This document shows, piece after piece, positions 15,785 to 24,183 of a stretch of DNA of 64,000 bases. Numbering within the stretch: position 1 is the first letter of the stretch; each line of letters opens with the position of its first letter. The position numbers and the translations under genes are program-made. The notes beneath the pieces are model-generated. The model had not been told where the DNA came from. It saw nothing but the letters and a program-made list of their open reading frames with translations, and made no database searches. Location of the stretch: positions 1,178,001 to 1,242,000 of the forward strand of contig NZ_VFMM01000002.1 in the NCBI RefSeq assembly GCF_006715085.1. The letters run 5' to 3'. This DNA is from Kribbella jejuensis. Lineage in GTDB: Bacteria > Actinomycetota > Actinomycetes > Propionibacteriales > Kribbellaceae.

Positions 15785-16798
15785 GTGGAGGGTACGTCAG
15801 TGCGGCGGCCACGAGGTCCGTCGATGGCCGACGTCGCGCGGCTGGCCGGCGTGTCCGGGCAGACCGTCTCGCGGGTCGCCAACGGCAAGCAGAACGTCGA
15901 CTCGGTCACCCGCGCTCGCGTGCAGGACGCGATGCGCCAGCTCGGCTACCGCCCGAATGGCGCCGCCCGCGCGCTGCGCAACGGTGAGTTCCGCAGCATC
16001 GGCGTGATCGTCTTCGAACTTTCCACATTCGGTACGACGAGAACGCTGGATGCGATCGCGACCGCCGCCACCGCGCGCGGGTACTCGGTCAACCTGATGC
16101 CTGTGCTCTCGGTCAACCGCCAGGCAGTCACGGACGCTCTGACCCGGCTGGGGGAGCAGGCTGTCGACGGCGTGATCATGATGATCGAGGCGCGGATCCT
16201 CGACGAGGTCCAGCTGCCCGTGGGACTGCCCGTGGTCGTCGTGCATGCCGGTGCGCACTATGACCACCCGGTGGTCGACACCGACCAGACGCAGGGTGCC
16301 CGGCTCGCCACCGAGCACTTGCTCGACCTGGGGCACAGAACGGTGTGGCACGTCGGCGGGCCGCCGTCGTCGTTCGCGGCGGACCAGCGGCGCCGGTCCT
16401 GGGAGCAGACGCTCCGCGACCACGGCCGCGACGTACCACCCGTGCTGATCGGAGACTGGTCTTCCACCTCCGGGTACGACGCGGGCTGCGAGCTCGCCGT
16501 GGATCCAGCTGTGACCGCGGTCTTCGTAGCCAATGACCAGATGGCGCTCGGCGTACTGCGGGCGCTGCACGCGCATGGCCGGACCGTGCCTGCCGATGTG
16601 AGTGTGGTGGGGTTCGACGACATGGAAGAGGCGGCCCAGTTCTGGCCGCCTCTCACCACGGTCCGTCAGACCTTCACCGAGGTGGGCCGCTGCGCTGTAG
16701 ACACCCTGCTTGCGGAGCTCCACTCCTCCGGCGGCCACACCCAGGTAGCTGTCGCGACGACTCTCGTTGTCCGCAACAGCACCGCTGCACCTTCTTAG
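15785..16798 (+). CDS. LacI-family transcriptional regulator
   Basis: A 337-residue repressor. The N-terminal helix-turn-helix is MADVARLAGVSGQTVSRVAN with hinge helix NGAARALRNG, followed by a periplasmic-binding-protein-like effector domain (DGVIMMIEA, VDTDQTQGARLATEHLLDLG, AVFVANDQMALGVLRAL, VVGFDDMEEA). GTG 15785 is chosen because GGGAGG precedes it at correct spacing; an earlier frame start adds unrelated residues. No sugar operon adjoins, so its target is unclear. Its stop overlaps the stop of the convergent sucD gene. Confidence 0.85.
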   Translation: MEGTSVRRPRGPSMADVARLAGVSGQTVSRVANGKQNVDSVTRARVQDAMRQLGYRPNGAARALRNGEFRSIGVIVFELSTFGTTRTLDAIATAATARGYSVNLMPVLSVNRQAVTDALTRLGEQAVDGVIMMIEARILDEVQLPVGLPVVVVHAGAHYDHPVVDTDQTQGARLATEHLLDLGHRTVWHVGGPPSSFAADQRRRSWEQTLRDHGRDVPPVLIGDWSSTSGYDAGCELAVDPAVTAVFVANDQMALGVLRALHAHGRTVPADVSVVGFDDMEEAAQFWPPLTTVRQTFTEVGRCAVDTLLAELHSSGGHTQVAVATTLVVRNSTAAPS

Positions 16799-17673
16799 AC
16801 CGCGGCGACAGCGCGCAGCAGTTGCGCAGTCTCTGTCGGCGTCTTGCCGACACGTACTCCGGCCGCCTCCAGCGCTTCCTTCTTGGCGGCTGCGGTCCCC
16901 GACGAGCCGGAGACGATCGCGCCGGCGTGACCCATGGTCTTGCCCTCCGGCGCGGTGAAGCCCGCGACGTACCCGACGACGGGCTTGGTCACGTTCTCCT
17001 TGATGAACGCGGCCGCCCGCTCCTCGGCGTCACCACCGATCTCACCGATCATCACGATCGCGTCGGTGTCCGGGTCGTCCTGGAACGCCTGCAGCGCGTC
17101 GATGTGGGTGGTCCCGATGATCGGGTCGCCACCGATACCGATCGCGGTCGAGAACCCGAAGTCGCGCAGCTCGTACATCATCTGGTACGTCAGCGTGCCC
17201 GACTTGCTCACGAGCCCGATCCGGCCGGGACCCGCGATGTCCGCGGGGATGATGCCGGCGTTCGACCGGCCTGGGCTGATGATCCCGGGACAGTTCGGGC
17301 CAATGATCCGCGTCCCTTGAGCCTGTGCGTGTGCGAAGAAGGTGGCGGTGTCGTGCACCGGCACGCCCTCGGTGATCACCACGACCAACGGAATCCCGGC
17401 GTCGATCGCTTCCGTGACGGCTCCGAGTGTGAAGCGGGGCGGTACGAACACCACCGACACGTCCGCATCCGCCGCCCGCACCGCGTCCGCGCACGACCCG
17501 TACACCGGGATCGACCGCTTCGCGAAGTCCACCGACCGGCCGCCCTTGCCCGGTGTCACACCGCCGACCACAGTGGTGCCGGCGGCAAGCATTCGGCTGG
17601 TGTGCTTCTGCCCTTCGGACCCGGTCATGCCCTGCACGACGACCCGGCTCTTCTCGGTCAGGAAGACGGCCAT
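16795..17673 (-). CDS. sucD: succinyl-CoA synthetase-type ligase, alpha subunit
   Basis: A 292-residue subunit with the CoA-binding N-terminal fold (VVVQGMTGSEGQKHTSRMLA, GTTVVGGVTPGKGG) and the phosphohistidine motif TMGHAGAIVSG about 50 residues before the end. Together with SucC it interconverts succinate, CoA and NTP with succinyl-CoA. It starts one base after the sucC stop. It may be a second copy dedicated to the island, supplying or using acyl-CoA; whether it prefers succinate or another dicarboxylate such as malate cannot be read from the sequence. Confidence 0.88.
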   Translation of the reverse strand: MAVFLTEKSRVVVQGMTGSEGQKHTSRMLAAGTTVVGGVTPGKGGRSVDFAKRSIPVYGSCADAVRAADADVSVVFVPPRFTLGAVTEAIDAGIPLVVVITEGVPVHDTATFFAHAQAQGTRIIGPNCPGIISPGRSNAGIIPADIAGPGRIGLVSKSGTLTYQMMYELRDFGFSTAIGIGGDPIIGTTHIDALQAFQDDPDTDAIVMIGEIGGDAEERAAAFIKENVTKPVVGYVAGFTAPEGKTMGHAGAIVSGSSGTAAAKKEALEAAGVRVGKTPTETAQLLRAVAAV

Positions 17674-17674
17674 C

Positions 17675-18823
17675 TCACGCTCCCTTCTGTGCAGCCAGCG
17701 CTGCCGCGTCGTCCATCGTGTCCGCCACCGTCACGAGCGGATGGTTGGCCTTGGCAAGGATCTTGCGGCCCTCGTCGACGTTGTTGCCGTCCAGCCGGAC
17801 GACCAGCGGTTTGTCCGCCTGGTCGCCGAGCAACGCGAGCGCCTGCACGATGCCGTTCGAAACAGCGTCGCAGGCGGTGATCCCACCGAAGACGTTGACG
17901 AAAACACTGCGCACTTGCGGATCGGACAGGATGATGCCGAGCCCGTTCGCCATCACCTCGGCGCTCGCGCCACCGCCGATGTCGAGGAAGTTCGCCGGCT
18001 TCACGCCGCCGTACTGCTCACCCGCGTACGCGACCACGTCGAGGGTCGACATGACCAGGCCGGCGCCGTTGCCGATGATGCCGACCGAGCCGTCGAGCTT
18101 GACGTAGTTGAGGCCCTTCGCGTGCGCCTCGGCCTCGAGCGGATCCGCTGCCGTCTGGTCGCCGTACGACGCATGCTCCGGGTGCCGGTACGACGCGTTG
18201 TCGTCGAGCGTGACCTTGCCGTCGAGGGCCTCGAGCGATCCGTCGGCGAGTTTCACCAGCGGGTTCACCTCGACGAGGGAGGCGTCCTCGGCGAGGAAGA
18301 CGTCCCACAACCGGCGGACGACCGTCGACGATCCGGCGGGGAAGCCGGCCGCGGCGACGATCTCGGCGGCCTTGCCCTCGTCGACACCGGCCGCCGGGTC
18401 GATCGGTATCTTCGCGATCGCGTCCGGGTTGCTGCGCGCGATCTCCTCGATCTCGACGCCGCCCTCGGTGCTGGCGATGCAGAGGTACTCGCGGTTCGCG
18501 CGGTCGACCAGGAGCGAGAAGTAGTACTCCTCGGCGATGTCCGCCGCCGGAGCGATCAGCACCCGTCGCACGGTGTGCCCCTTGATGTCCATCCCGAGGA
18601 TCTCGCCGGCCCGGGCGACCGCTTCGTCCGGCGTGGCGGCCAGTTTCACGCCACCCGCCTTGCCGCGGCCGCCGGTCAGCACCTGCGCCTTCACCACCAC
18701 GCGACCGCCGAGCTCGCGGGCCGCGTCCGCGGCGTCGGCCGGATCCTCGATCACCCGGCCGAGCGTCACCGGGACGTCGTGCCGGGCGAACAGCTCCTTG
18801 GCTTGGTACTCCATCAGGTCCAC
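17675..18823 (-). CDS. sucC: succinyl-CoA synthetase-type ligase, beta subunit
   Basis: A 382-residue ATP-grasp subunit: MDLMEYQAKELFARHDVPV, VVKAQVLTGGRGKAGGVKLA, EVNPLVKLADGSLEALDGKV, GSVGIIGNGAGLVMSTLD and FVNVFGGITACDAV. It forms the nucleotide-binding half of the SucCD enzyme. Its promoter region is shared with the divergent MFS gene and holds two copies of the island's GTATGC motif, which ties sucCD expression to the neighbouring carrier and CoA enzymes. Confidence 0.88.
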   Translation of the reverse strand: MDLMEYQAKELFARHDVPVTLGRVIEDPADAADAARELGGRVVVKAQVLTGGRGKAGGVKLAATPDEAVARAGEILGMDIKGHTVRRVLIAPAADIAEEYYFSLLVDRANREYLCIASTEGGVEIEEIARSNPDAIAKIPIDPAAGVDEGKAAEIVAAAGFPAGSSTVVRRLWDVFLAEDASLVEVNPLVKLADGSLEALDGKVTLDDNASYRHPEHASYGDQTAADPLEAEAHAKGLNYVKLDGSVGIIGNGAGLVMSTLDVVAYAGEQYGGVKPANFLDIGGGASAEVMANGLGIILSDPQVRSVFVNVFGGITACDAVSNGIVQALALLGDQADKPLVVRLDGNNVDEGRKILAKANHPLVTVADTMDDAAALAAQKGA

Positions 18824-18854
18824 ATGCGCCTCCTTGCGACGGTGTTCTGACGAC

Positions 18855-18874
18855 TGTATGCGGTATGCAATCTC
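18855..18874 (-). promoter_or_regulatory. TGTATGCGGTATGCAATC motif upstream of sucC
   Basis: A direct repeat of GTATGC followed by AATCTC lies about 32 bp before the sucC start and matches the sites at 14703 and 21153. Confidence 0.45.
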
Positions 18875-18929
18875 GTCACAAGAGCCACGAGGTCTGGACA
18901 GCGTGAGGCCGGCGCGGTACCACAGATCT

Positions 18930-18940
18930 CATACGGTATG
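18930..18940. promoter_or_regulatory. CATACGGTATG palindrome upstream of the MFS gene
   Basis: This 11-bp perfect palindrome around one central base lies 18 bp before ATG 18959. The same palindrome precedes the ThDP gene at 21153. Confidence 0.5.
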
Positions 18941-18958
18941 CAGTAGTCAGGAGGCGAC

Positions 18959-20299
18959 ATGATTTCCACGCCCCGGGATGTGCGTGACGTCTACGGCCGG
19001 AAGTACCGGATCGGCGAGGATCCCCGTGAGCTCACCGGCCATCCGCGGCGCTGGCAGTTGTGGGCCGCTTGGGCCTGCATGGTCGCGATCAGTCCGCTGC
19101 AGTACTCGTTCGGTACGGCGGCACTCGGACTGGAGTCCGACCGCGGTTGGGGTACGGCGCGGACGCTCTGGCTGCTCGCCATCTTCGTCGCGTGTCAGGC
19201 GCTGGTCGCGGTACCGGCCGCCTGGGCGCATCGGGTACGCCGGGCAACGCCGACGCAGCTCGTCATCGTGGGCGGGGTGCTCGCCGCGATCGGGCTCGTC
19301 ACGCTGGCTCAGGTGCACAACTACGCTGCGGTCCTCGCCGGCTACTCGCTCGCCGGTGGCGCCGGCGCCGGGATCGTGTACGCCGCCTGCATCACGACCT
19401 CGGCGCGCTGGTTCCCGGAGCGCCGGACGGCGACGATCGGCTTCGTCACGGGCGGGTTCGCGGTTGGTGCCGTCCCGAGCATCGTGCTGCTGGCGACTGT
19501 CGACCAGAGCCTCGCCTACGATCTGACAGCCGGGGTTGCGCTGCTCGTGGTGTTGATCGCGGGTGGGTTGCTGAAGGATCCGCCGCGGCACTGGTGGCCG
19601 GCCTCGATCGACGCGCAGGCCTGGGCGATCGACCGGAAACTGAACCGGAGCATCCCGCACAACGCGCCCGCCGTTCGCCACTACCGCCCTGGTGAGGCCT
19701 GGAGGACCGGCGCGCTGCCGCTCATGTGGTTGCTGCTGGCAATCAGTACGGCGCTCTCGCTCTTCGGCATCGCCTTCGTGGTGCCGTACGCCGTCGACTC
19801 CGGTCACAGTCTGGCGCTGGCGGCTGCGGCTGCTGGAATGCTCGCTGCCGTCAACGGTCTCGGACGATCGTCGGCAGGCAGTCTGTCGGACCGATTCGGT
19901 CGCCGACGGGTCTTGGCCGCCGTGCTGATGGTTGAGGGCTTCGCGCACATGGGACTGGTGGTCGCGAGACCAGGCTGGGTTTTCGTCGTGTGTGCGATGT
20001 TCGCCGGACTGGGCGGTGGAGCGTTCTACGCGATCATGGCCAACCTCGTCCTGGAGTTCTTCGGCGAGAACAGCCTGCTGCAGAACCAGGCGATCCTGTA
20101 CTCCGCCAAGGCTGCCGGCGGACTGCTCGGTATCGGCGTGGCCGCCTCCGTGGTCAGCGCAGTCGGCTACCGCCCGCTCTTCCTCGGCGCCGGCCTTCTC
20201 GGCATACTGACCGCATTCAGCGTCCGCCTGCTCAAACAACCCGGTAGGCCGGCCCTCCCGGTCCGGTCCCAACTAGGCACCCCGGTATCAGGCGAGTGA
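18959..20299 (+). CDS. OFA-type MFS transporter (oxalate/formate antiporter family)
   Basis: A 446-residue carrier with 12 predicted helices. The N-terminus matches actinobacterial OFA proteins (GRKYRIGEDPRELTGHPRRW). The family's loop GSLSDRFGRRRVL lies between TM8 and TM9, and ARWFPERRTATIGFVTGG between TM4 and TM5. OFA members exchange oxalate for formate or move related short carboxylates. Neighbouring frc and CoA-ligase genes make a small-acid substrate likely. AGGAGG precedes ATG 18959. The stop overlaps the next gene's GTG. Confidence 0.8.
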   Translation: MISTPRDVRDVYGRKYRIGEDPRELTGHPRRWQLWAAWACMVAISPLQYSFGTAALGLESDRGWGTARTLWLLAIFVACQALVAVPAAWAHRVRRATPTQLVIVGGVLAAIGLVTLAQVHNYAAVLAGYSLAGGAGAGIVYAACITTSARWFPERRTATIGFVTGGFAVGAVPSIVLLATVDQSLAYDLTAGVALLVVLIAGGLLKDPPRHWWPASIDAQAWAIDRKLNRSIPHNAPAVRHYRPGEAWRTGALPLMWLLLAISTALSLFGIAFVVPYAVDSGHSLALAAAAAGMLAAVNGLGRSSAGSLSDRFGRRRVLAAVLMVEGFAHMGLVVARPGWVFVVCAMFAGLGGGAFYAIMANLVLEFFGENSLLQNQAILYSAKAAGGLLGIGVAASVVSAVGYRPLFLGAGLLGILTAFSVRLLKQPGRPALPVRSQLGTPVSGE

Positions 20300-20880
20300 G
20301 CCCCTACGGCAAGATCGCCCGCCCCGAACCCTGCCTGATGGAACTCGTCTCCCGCCTGGCTCGCGAACCCTGGACAGACCGCCCGACCTGCGTTCACCCG
20401 GTCCTGAGCGCGATAGCCCGAGCAGTCCACGACCACACCACCCCAGCCGGCCGCCGCGCCCTCCTCCCACTGGCCCCGAGCTTCCTCAACACCAGCACCC
20501 CCGGAGTCGAGGCCGCCGCCCGCCTGGTAGCCCTATGCACGTCAACGGCGCTGTCAGCCGCCGGAGAATCCGAGCCAACCCGCGACGAACGCCGGCGCCT
20601 GACCGCAGCTCACCAAACAGCGCTGCACCTGCTTGGTTCCGAGAGCAGTCCTGGGGGAGCGGCGCGCTGGTGGTTACCAGTACTCTCGCCGTTCAACTGG
20701 AGCGAGCCGTTCTACCGCACGTTCATAGCCACCGAACAAGCAGCAGAAGCGGTAGCGGTCATCGCGAGGACAGCAAGCGACGTACGACTGCGCAGCCTGC
20801 TCAAGCTGTGCCTGGCGACTCAAAGCGCCGTTCGGCCCAATCCTTCCTGCTCGGCTTCTGCCCAGAAATCGTGGTCGTAG
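20296..20880 (+). CDS. conserved-looking protein of unknown function, 194 aa
   Basis: GTG 20296 overlaps the MFS stop (GTGA), implying coupling. The protein is soluble, helical and Ala/Leu/Arg-rich: EPCLMELVSRLAREPWTDRP, LSAIARAVHDHTTPAGRRAL, WWLPVLSPFNWSEPFYRTFI and EQAAEAVAVIARTASDVRL. The pattern looks conserved rather than random, but I recognise no domain. The last 20 residues (from RPNPSCSAS) overlap a convergent gene and are probably not conserved. Its place in the carrier operon suggests a link to the island, nothing more. Confidence 0.6.
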   Translation: MSPYGKIARPEPCLMELVSRLAREPWTDRPTCVHPVLSAIARAVHDHTTPAGRRALLPLAPSFLNTSTPGVEAAARLVALCTSTALSAAGESEPTRDERRRLTAAHQTALHLLGSESSPGGAARWWLPVLSPFNWSEPFYRTFIATEQAAEAVAVIARTASDVRLRSLLKLCLATQSAVRPNPSCSASAQKSWS

Positions 20881-21089
20881 TCGCCGTCCGGGATGACCAC
20901 CAGCTCGTGCCGCCGGGGTGCGCGCACCTGCTGGGAAAGCCGCTCCAGATCGGCCGTGCACCGGGACAGATCGTCCAGCAACCGCAGTACGTCGAGCTGC
21001 GGACCGAGGCGATTCCTCAACGCAGCAAGGGATTTCTCCAACGCGACCAGTGCCGCACGGGTCCGGTCGAGTTCCTCGGGAATCGTCAT
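20820..21089 (-). CDS. small coiled-coil protein of unknown function
   Basis: An 89-residue protein starting MTIPEELDRTRAALVALEKS. GGAGGCTG lies just before ATG 21089, which is preferred over a start 30 bases earlier. Residues 5-60 form a heptad-like helix; the acidic end (VVIPDGDYDHDFWAEAEQEG) is hydrophilic. Its 3' end overlaps the preceding plus-strand gene by 61 bases, tail to tail. I recognise no family. Confidence 0.5.
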   Translation of the reverse strand: MTIPEELDRTRAALVALEKSLAALRNRLGPQLDVLRLLDDLSRCTADLERLSQQVRAPRRHELVVIPDGDYDHDFWAEAEQEGLGRTAL

Positions 21090-21152
21090 CGCAGCCTCCT
21101 GGTGCCGAGCTCTGGACAACCGCCACGCACTGGGTTAAGACTACGACTACAC

Positions 21153-21163
21153 CATACGGTATG
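21153..21163. promoter_or_regulatory. CATACGGTATG palindrome upstream of the ThDP gene
   Basis: The palindrome is followed by CAATCTACATC, the same extension as at 18861 and 14703. It lies about 49 bp before ATG 21212 and is a likely shared operator for the ThDP/frc/ligase operon. Confidence 0.5.
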
Positions 21164-21211
21164 CAATCTACATCAAGCCCGATCAGGGCCGTTCCGAGGA
21201 GTTGACTGCAG

Positions 21212-22930
21212 ATGGCGCAGACAGTGTCGGAGACCCAGCCAGTCGCGGAAGTCCCGCACGGCGCAGAGCCGGAGACGATCTCCGGTGGTCACCTCGTCGC
21301 GAAGGCCTTGAAGGCCGAGGGAATCGACGTGATCTTCACGCTCTGCGGCGGCCACATCATCGACATCTACGACGGCTGCGTGGACGAGGGCATCGCGGTG
21401 GTGGACGTCCGGCACGAGCAGGTCGCCGCGCACGCGGCCGACGGGTACGCGCGGATCACCGGCAAACCCGGCTGCGCGGTCGTCACGGCCGGCCCGGGGA
21501 CGACGGACGCGGTCACCGGTGTAGCGAATGCGTTCCGCGCCGAGAGCCCGATGTTGCTGATCGGCGGCCAGGGCGCGCTGAACCAGCACAAGATGGGGTC
21601 CCTGCAGGACCTGCCGCACGTCGACATGATGACGCCGATCACGAAGTTCGCGGCGACCGTGCCGCACACCGCGCGGGTCGCGGACATGGTGTCGATGGCG
21701 TTCCGCGAGTGCTACAACGGCGCGCCCGGCCCGTCGTTCCTGGAGATCCCGCGCGACATCCTCGACAACTCGGTGCCGGTCGAGTCCGCGACCGTTCCCG
21801 AGGCCGGGCACTACCGCGCGTCGACGAAGAGCATCGGCGACCCCGCGAGCGTCGAGGCGCTGGCGGATCTGCTCGTCCGGGCGGAGAAGCCCGTCGTGCT
21901 GCTCGGCTCCCAGGTGTGGACGTCCCGCGGCAGCGAGGCGGCGACCGAGTTCGTCCGGACGCTCGACGTCCCCGCGTTCATGAACGGCGCTGCCCGCGGC
22001 ACGCTGCCACCGGGCGACCCGCACCACTTCCACCTGTCCAGGCGGTACGGGTTCAACAACGCGGACCTGATCCTGATCGTCGGTACGCCGTTCGACTTCC
22101 GGATGGGGTACGGGCGGCGGCTGCCGAAGAGCGCGACCGTCGTACAGATCGACCTTGACTACCGCACGGTCGGGAAGAATCGGGACATCGACCTCGGCCT
22201 GGTCGGCGACCCGGGCGCGATCCTCGCGGCGGTCACCCAGGCGGCGTCGGGCCGGCTGCAGAAGACCGACCGCAAGGCGTGGTTCGCGGAGCTCCGCGCC
22301 GAGGAGGACGCGGCGTACCAGAAGCGGCTGCCGCGCCAGCTGTCCGACGCGAACCCGATCCACCCGCTGCGGCTCGCGCACGAGATCAACGAGTTCCTCA
22401 CCGAGGACTCGATCTACATCGGCGACGGTGGTGACATCGTCACGTTCTCCGGCGGCGTCGTCCAGCCGAAGTCGCCCGGCCACTGGATGGACCCGGGTCC
22501 GCTCGGCACGCTCGGCGTCGGCATCCCGTTCGTGCTCGCGGCGAAGTACGCGCGGCCCGACCAGGAGGTGGTCGCGCTGTTCGGCGACGGCGCGTTCTCG
22601 CTGACCGGGTGGGACTTCGAGACGCTGGTCCGCTACAACCTTCCGTTCGTCGGTGTCATCGGCAACAACTCGTCGATGAACCAGATCCGCTACGGCCAGG
22701 AAGCGAAGTACGGCAAGGACCGCGGCCGGATCGGCAACACCCTCGGCGACGTCAGGTACGACGAGTTCGCCCGGATGCTCGGCGGGTACGGCGAGGAGGT
22801 CCGCGACCCGGCCGACATCGGGCCGGCGCTGCTGCGGGCCCGCGAATCCGGCCTGCCGTCACTGATCAACGTCTGGGTCGACCCGGACGCCTACGCCCCC
22901 GGAACCATGAACCAGACCATGTACAAGTAA
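21212..22930 (+). CDS. ThDP-dependent enzyme, acetolactate-synthase fold (oxalyl-CoA decarboxylase or 2-hydroxyacyl-CoA lyase-like)
   Basis: A 572-residue three-domain enzyme. Glu69 (RHEQVAAHAADGYARITGKP) activates the thiazolium ring, and the metal/ThDP motif runs from GDGAFSLTGWDFETLVRYNL to GNNSSMNQ. It ends in a short tail, APGTMNQTMYK, that may close over the active site. Position next to frc suggests an acyl-CoA substrate. However the Tyr-Glu pair and NNGGIY tyrosine of Oxalobacter oxalyl-CoA decarboxylase are replaced (GSLQDLPHVD; NNSSMNQ). A 2-hydroxyacyl-CoA lyase releasing formyl-CoA is a serious alternative. First gene of an operon of at least three. Confidence 0.7.
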   Translation: MAQTVSETQPVAEVPHGAEPETISGGHLVAKALKAEGIDVIFTLCGGHIIDIYDGCVDEGIAVVDVRHEQVAAHAADGYARITGKPGCAVVTAGPGTTDAVTGVANAFRAESPMLLIGGQGALNQHKMGSLQDLPHVDMMTPITKFAATVPHTARVADMVSMAFRECYNGAPGPSFLEIPRDILDNSVPVESATVPEAGHYRASTKSIGDPASVEALADLLVRAEKPVVLLGSQVWTSRGSEAATEFVRTLDVPAFMNGAARGTLPPGDPHHFHLSRRYGFNNADLILIVGTPFDFRMGYGRRLPKSATVVQIDLDYRTVGKNRDIDLGLVGDPGAILAAVTQAASGRLQKTDRKAWFAELRAEEDAAYQKRLPRQLSDANPIHPLRLAHEINEFLTEDSIYIGDGGDIVTFSGGVVQPKSPGHWMDPGPLGTLGVGIPFVLAAKYARPDQEVVALFGDGAFSLTGWDFETLVRYNLPFVGVIGNNSSMNQIRYGQEAKYGKDRGRIGNTLGDVRYDEFARMLGGYGEEVRDPADIGPALLRARESGLPSLINVWVDPDAYAPGTMNQTMYK

Positions 22931-22943
22931 AGGGGACCCCGTC

Positions 22944-24170
22944 ATGACCAAGGCCCTCGAGGGTGTCCGTGTACTCGACATGACCCACGTGCAGTCCGGC
23001 CCGTCCTGCACCCAGATCCTCGCCTGGCTCGGTGCCGACGTGATCAAGCTGGAGGCACCGACCGGCGACATCACCCGCCAGCAGCTGCGCGACCTGCCGG
23101 ACGTCGACAGCCTCTACTTCACGATGCTCAACTGCAACAAGCGCAGCATCACGCTGAACATGAAGTCCGATCGCGGCAAGGAGATCTTCGCCGACCTGGT
23201 TCGCGACGTCGACGTGCTGGTGGAGAACTTCGCGCCCGGCGCGATCGACCGGATGGGCTTCACCTGGGAACGCCTGCAGGAGCTCAACCCGGGCCTGATC
23301 TTCGCGTCGATCAAGGGCTTCGGCCCGGGACGGTACGAGAACTTCAAGGCGTACGAGGTGGTCGCCCAGGCGATGGGCGGCGCGATGAGTACGACGGGGT
23401 TCGAGGACGGACCGCCGACCGCGACCGGTGCGCAGATCGGCGACTCCGGGACCGGGATCCACCTGGTGGCCGGCATCCTCGCCGCCCTGTTCCAGCGGAC
23501 GCACACCGGCAAGGGACAACGAGTGACCGTCGCCATGCAGGAGGCCGTACTGAATCTGACTCGCGTGAAACTCCGCGACCAGCAGCGGCTGGCGCACGGG
23601 CCGCTGCGCGAGTACCCGAACGAGCACTTCAACGGCGAGGTCCCGCGGTCCGGGAACGCGTCCGGCGGCGGGCAGCCGGGCTGGGCCCTGCGCTGCGCGC
23701 CCGGAGGCCCGAACGACTACATCTACGTGATCGTCCAGCCGCCGGGCTGGGCGCCGATCGCGGAGCTGATCGGCAAGCCCGAACTGGCCGAGGACCCGGA
23801 CTGGGCGACGCCGGCCGCGCGGCTGGACAAGCTCGACAAGATGTTCGCGCTGATCGAGCAGTGGACCGAGCAGCACACCAAGTTCGAGGTGATGGACAAG
23901 CTCAACGCGCTGAACGTGCCGTGCGGACCGATCATGTCCACGGCCGAGCTGATCGCGGACGAGACCCTCGCCGAACTCGGAGCGGTGGTCGAGGTCGAGC
24001 ACCCGCAGCGCGGCACGTTCAAGACCGTCGGGTGTCCGATCAAGCTGTCCGACTCGCCGGTCGAGGTCCAGACCTCACCTGGGCTCGGCGAGCACAACTC
24101 CGCCATCTACGGCTCGCTCGGGATCTCCGGCGCCGAGCTCGACGACCTGAAGACCGCCGGCGTGATCTGA
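22944..24170 (+). CDS. frc: formyl-CoA:oxalate CoA-transferase-like CaiB/BaiF protein
   Basis: A 408-residue class III CoA-transferase very like Oxalobacter Frc along its whole length: LDMTHVQSGPSCTQ, DSLYFTMLNCNKRSITLNM, RMGFTWERLQELNP, QEAVLNLTRVKLRDQQRL and the mobile glycine loop GNASGGGQPGW. The catalytic aspartate is Asp167 (IGDSGTGIHL). Frc moves CoA from formyl-CoA (or succinyl-CoA) to oxalate through an aspartyl-CoA intermediate. It starts 13 bp after the ThDP gene with a good ribosome site (AAAGGGGACC). Substrate is inferred from similarity; a related carboxylate is possible. Confidence 0.8.
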   Translation: MTKALEGVRVLDMTHVQSGPSCTQILAWLGADVIKLEAPTGDITRQQLRDLPDVDSLYFTMLNCNKRSITLNMKSDRGKEIFADLVRDVDVLVENFAPGAIDRMGFTWERLQELNPGLIFASIKGFGPGRYENFKAYEVVAQAMGGAMSTTGFEDGPPTATGAQIGDSGTGIHLVAGILAALFQRTHTGKGQRVTVAMQEAVLNLTRVKLRDQQRLAHGPLREYPNEHFNGEVPRSGNASGGGQPGWALRCAPGGPNDYIYVIVQPPGWAPIAELIGKPELAEDPDWATPAARLDKLDKMFALIEQWTEQHTKFEVMDKLNALNVPCGPIMSTAELIADETLAELGAVVEVEHPQRGTFKTVGCPIKLSDSPVEVQTSPGLGEHNSAIYGSLGISGAELDDLKTAGVI

Positions 24171-24183
24171 CGTAGGAGAGCAG

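Noticed and set aside
21212..22930. Naming the ThDP gene oxc or ilvB
   Set aside because: Active-site positions I could align differ from oxalyl-CoA decarboxylase, and the CoA-gene context argues against acetolactate synthesis. No symbol is justified.
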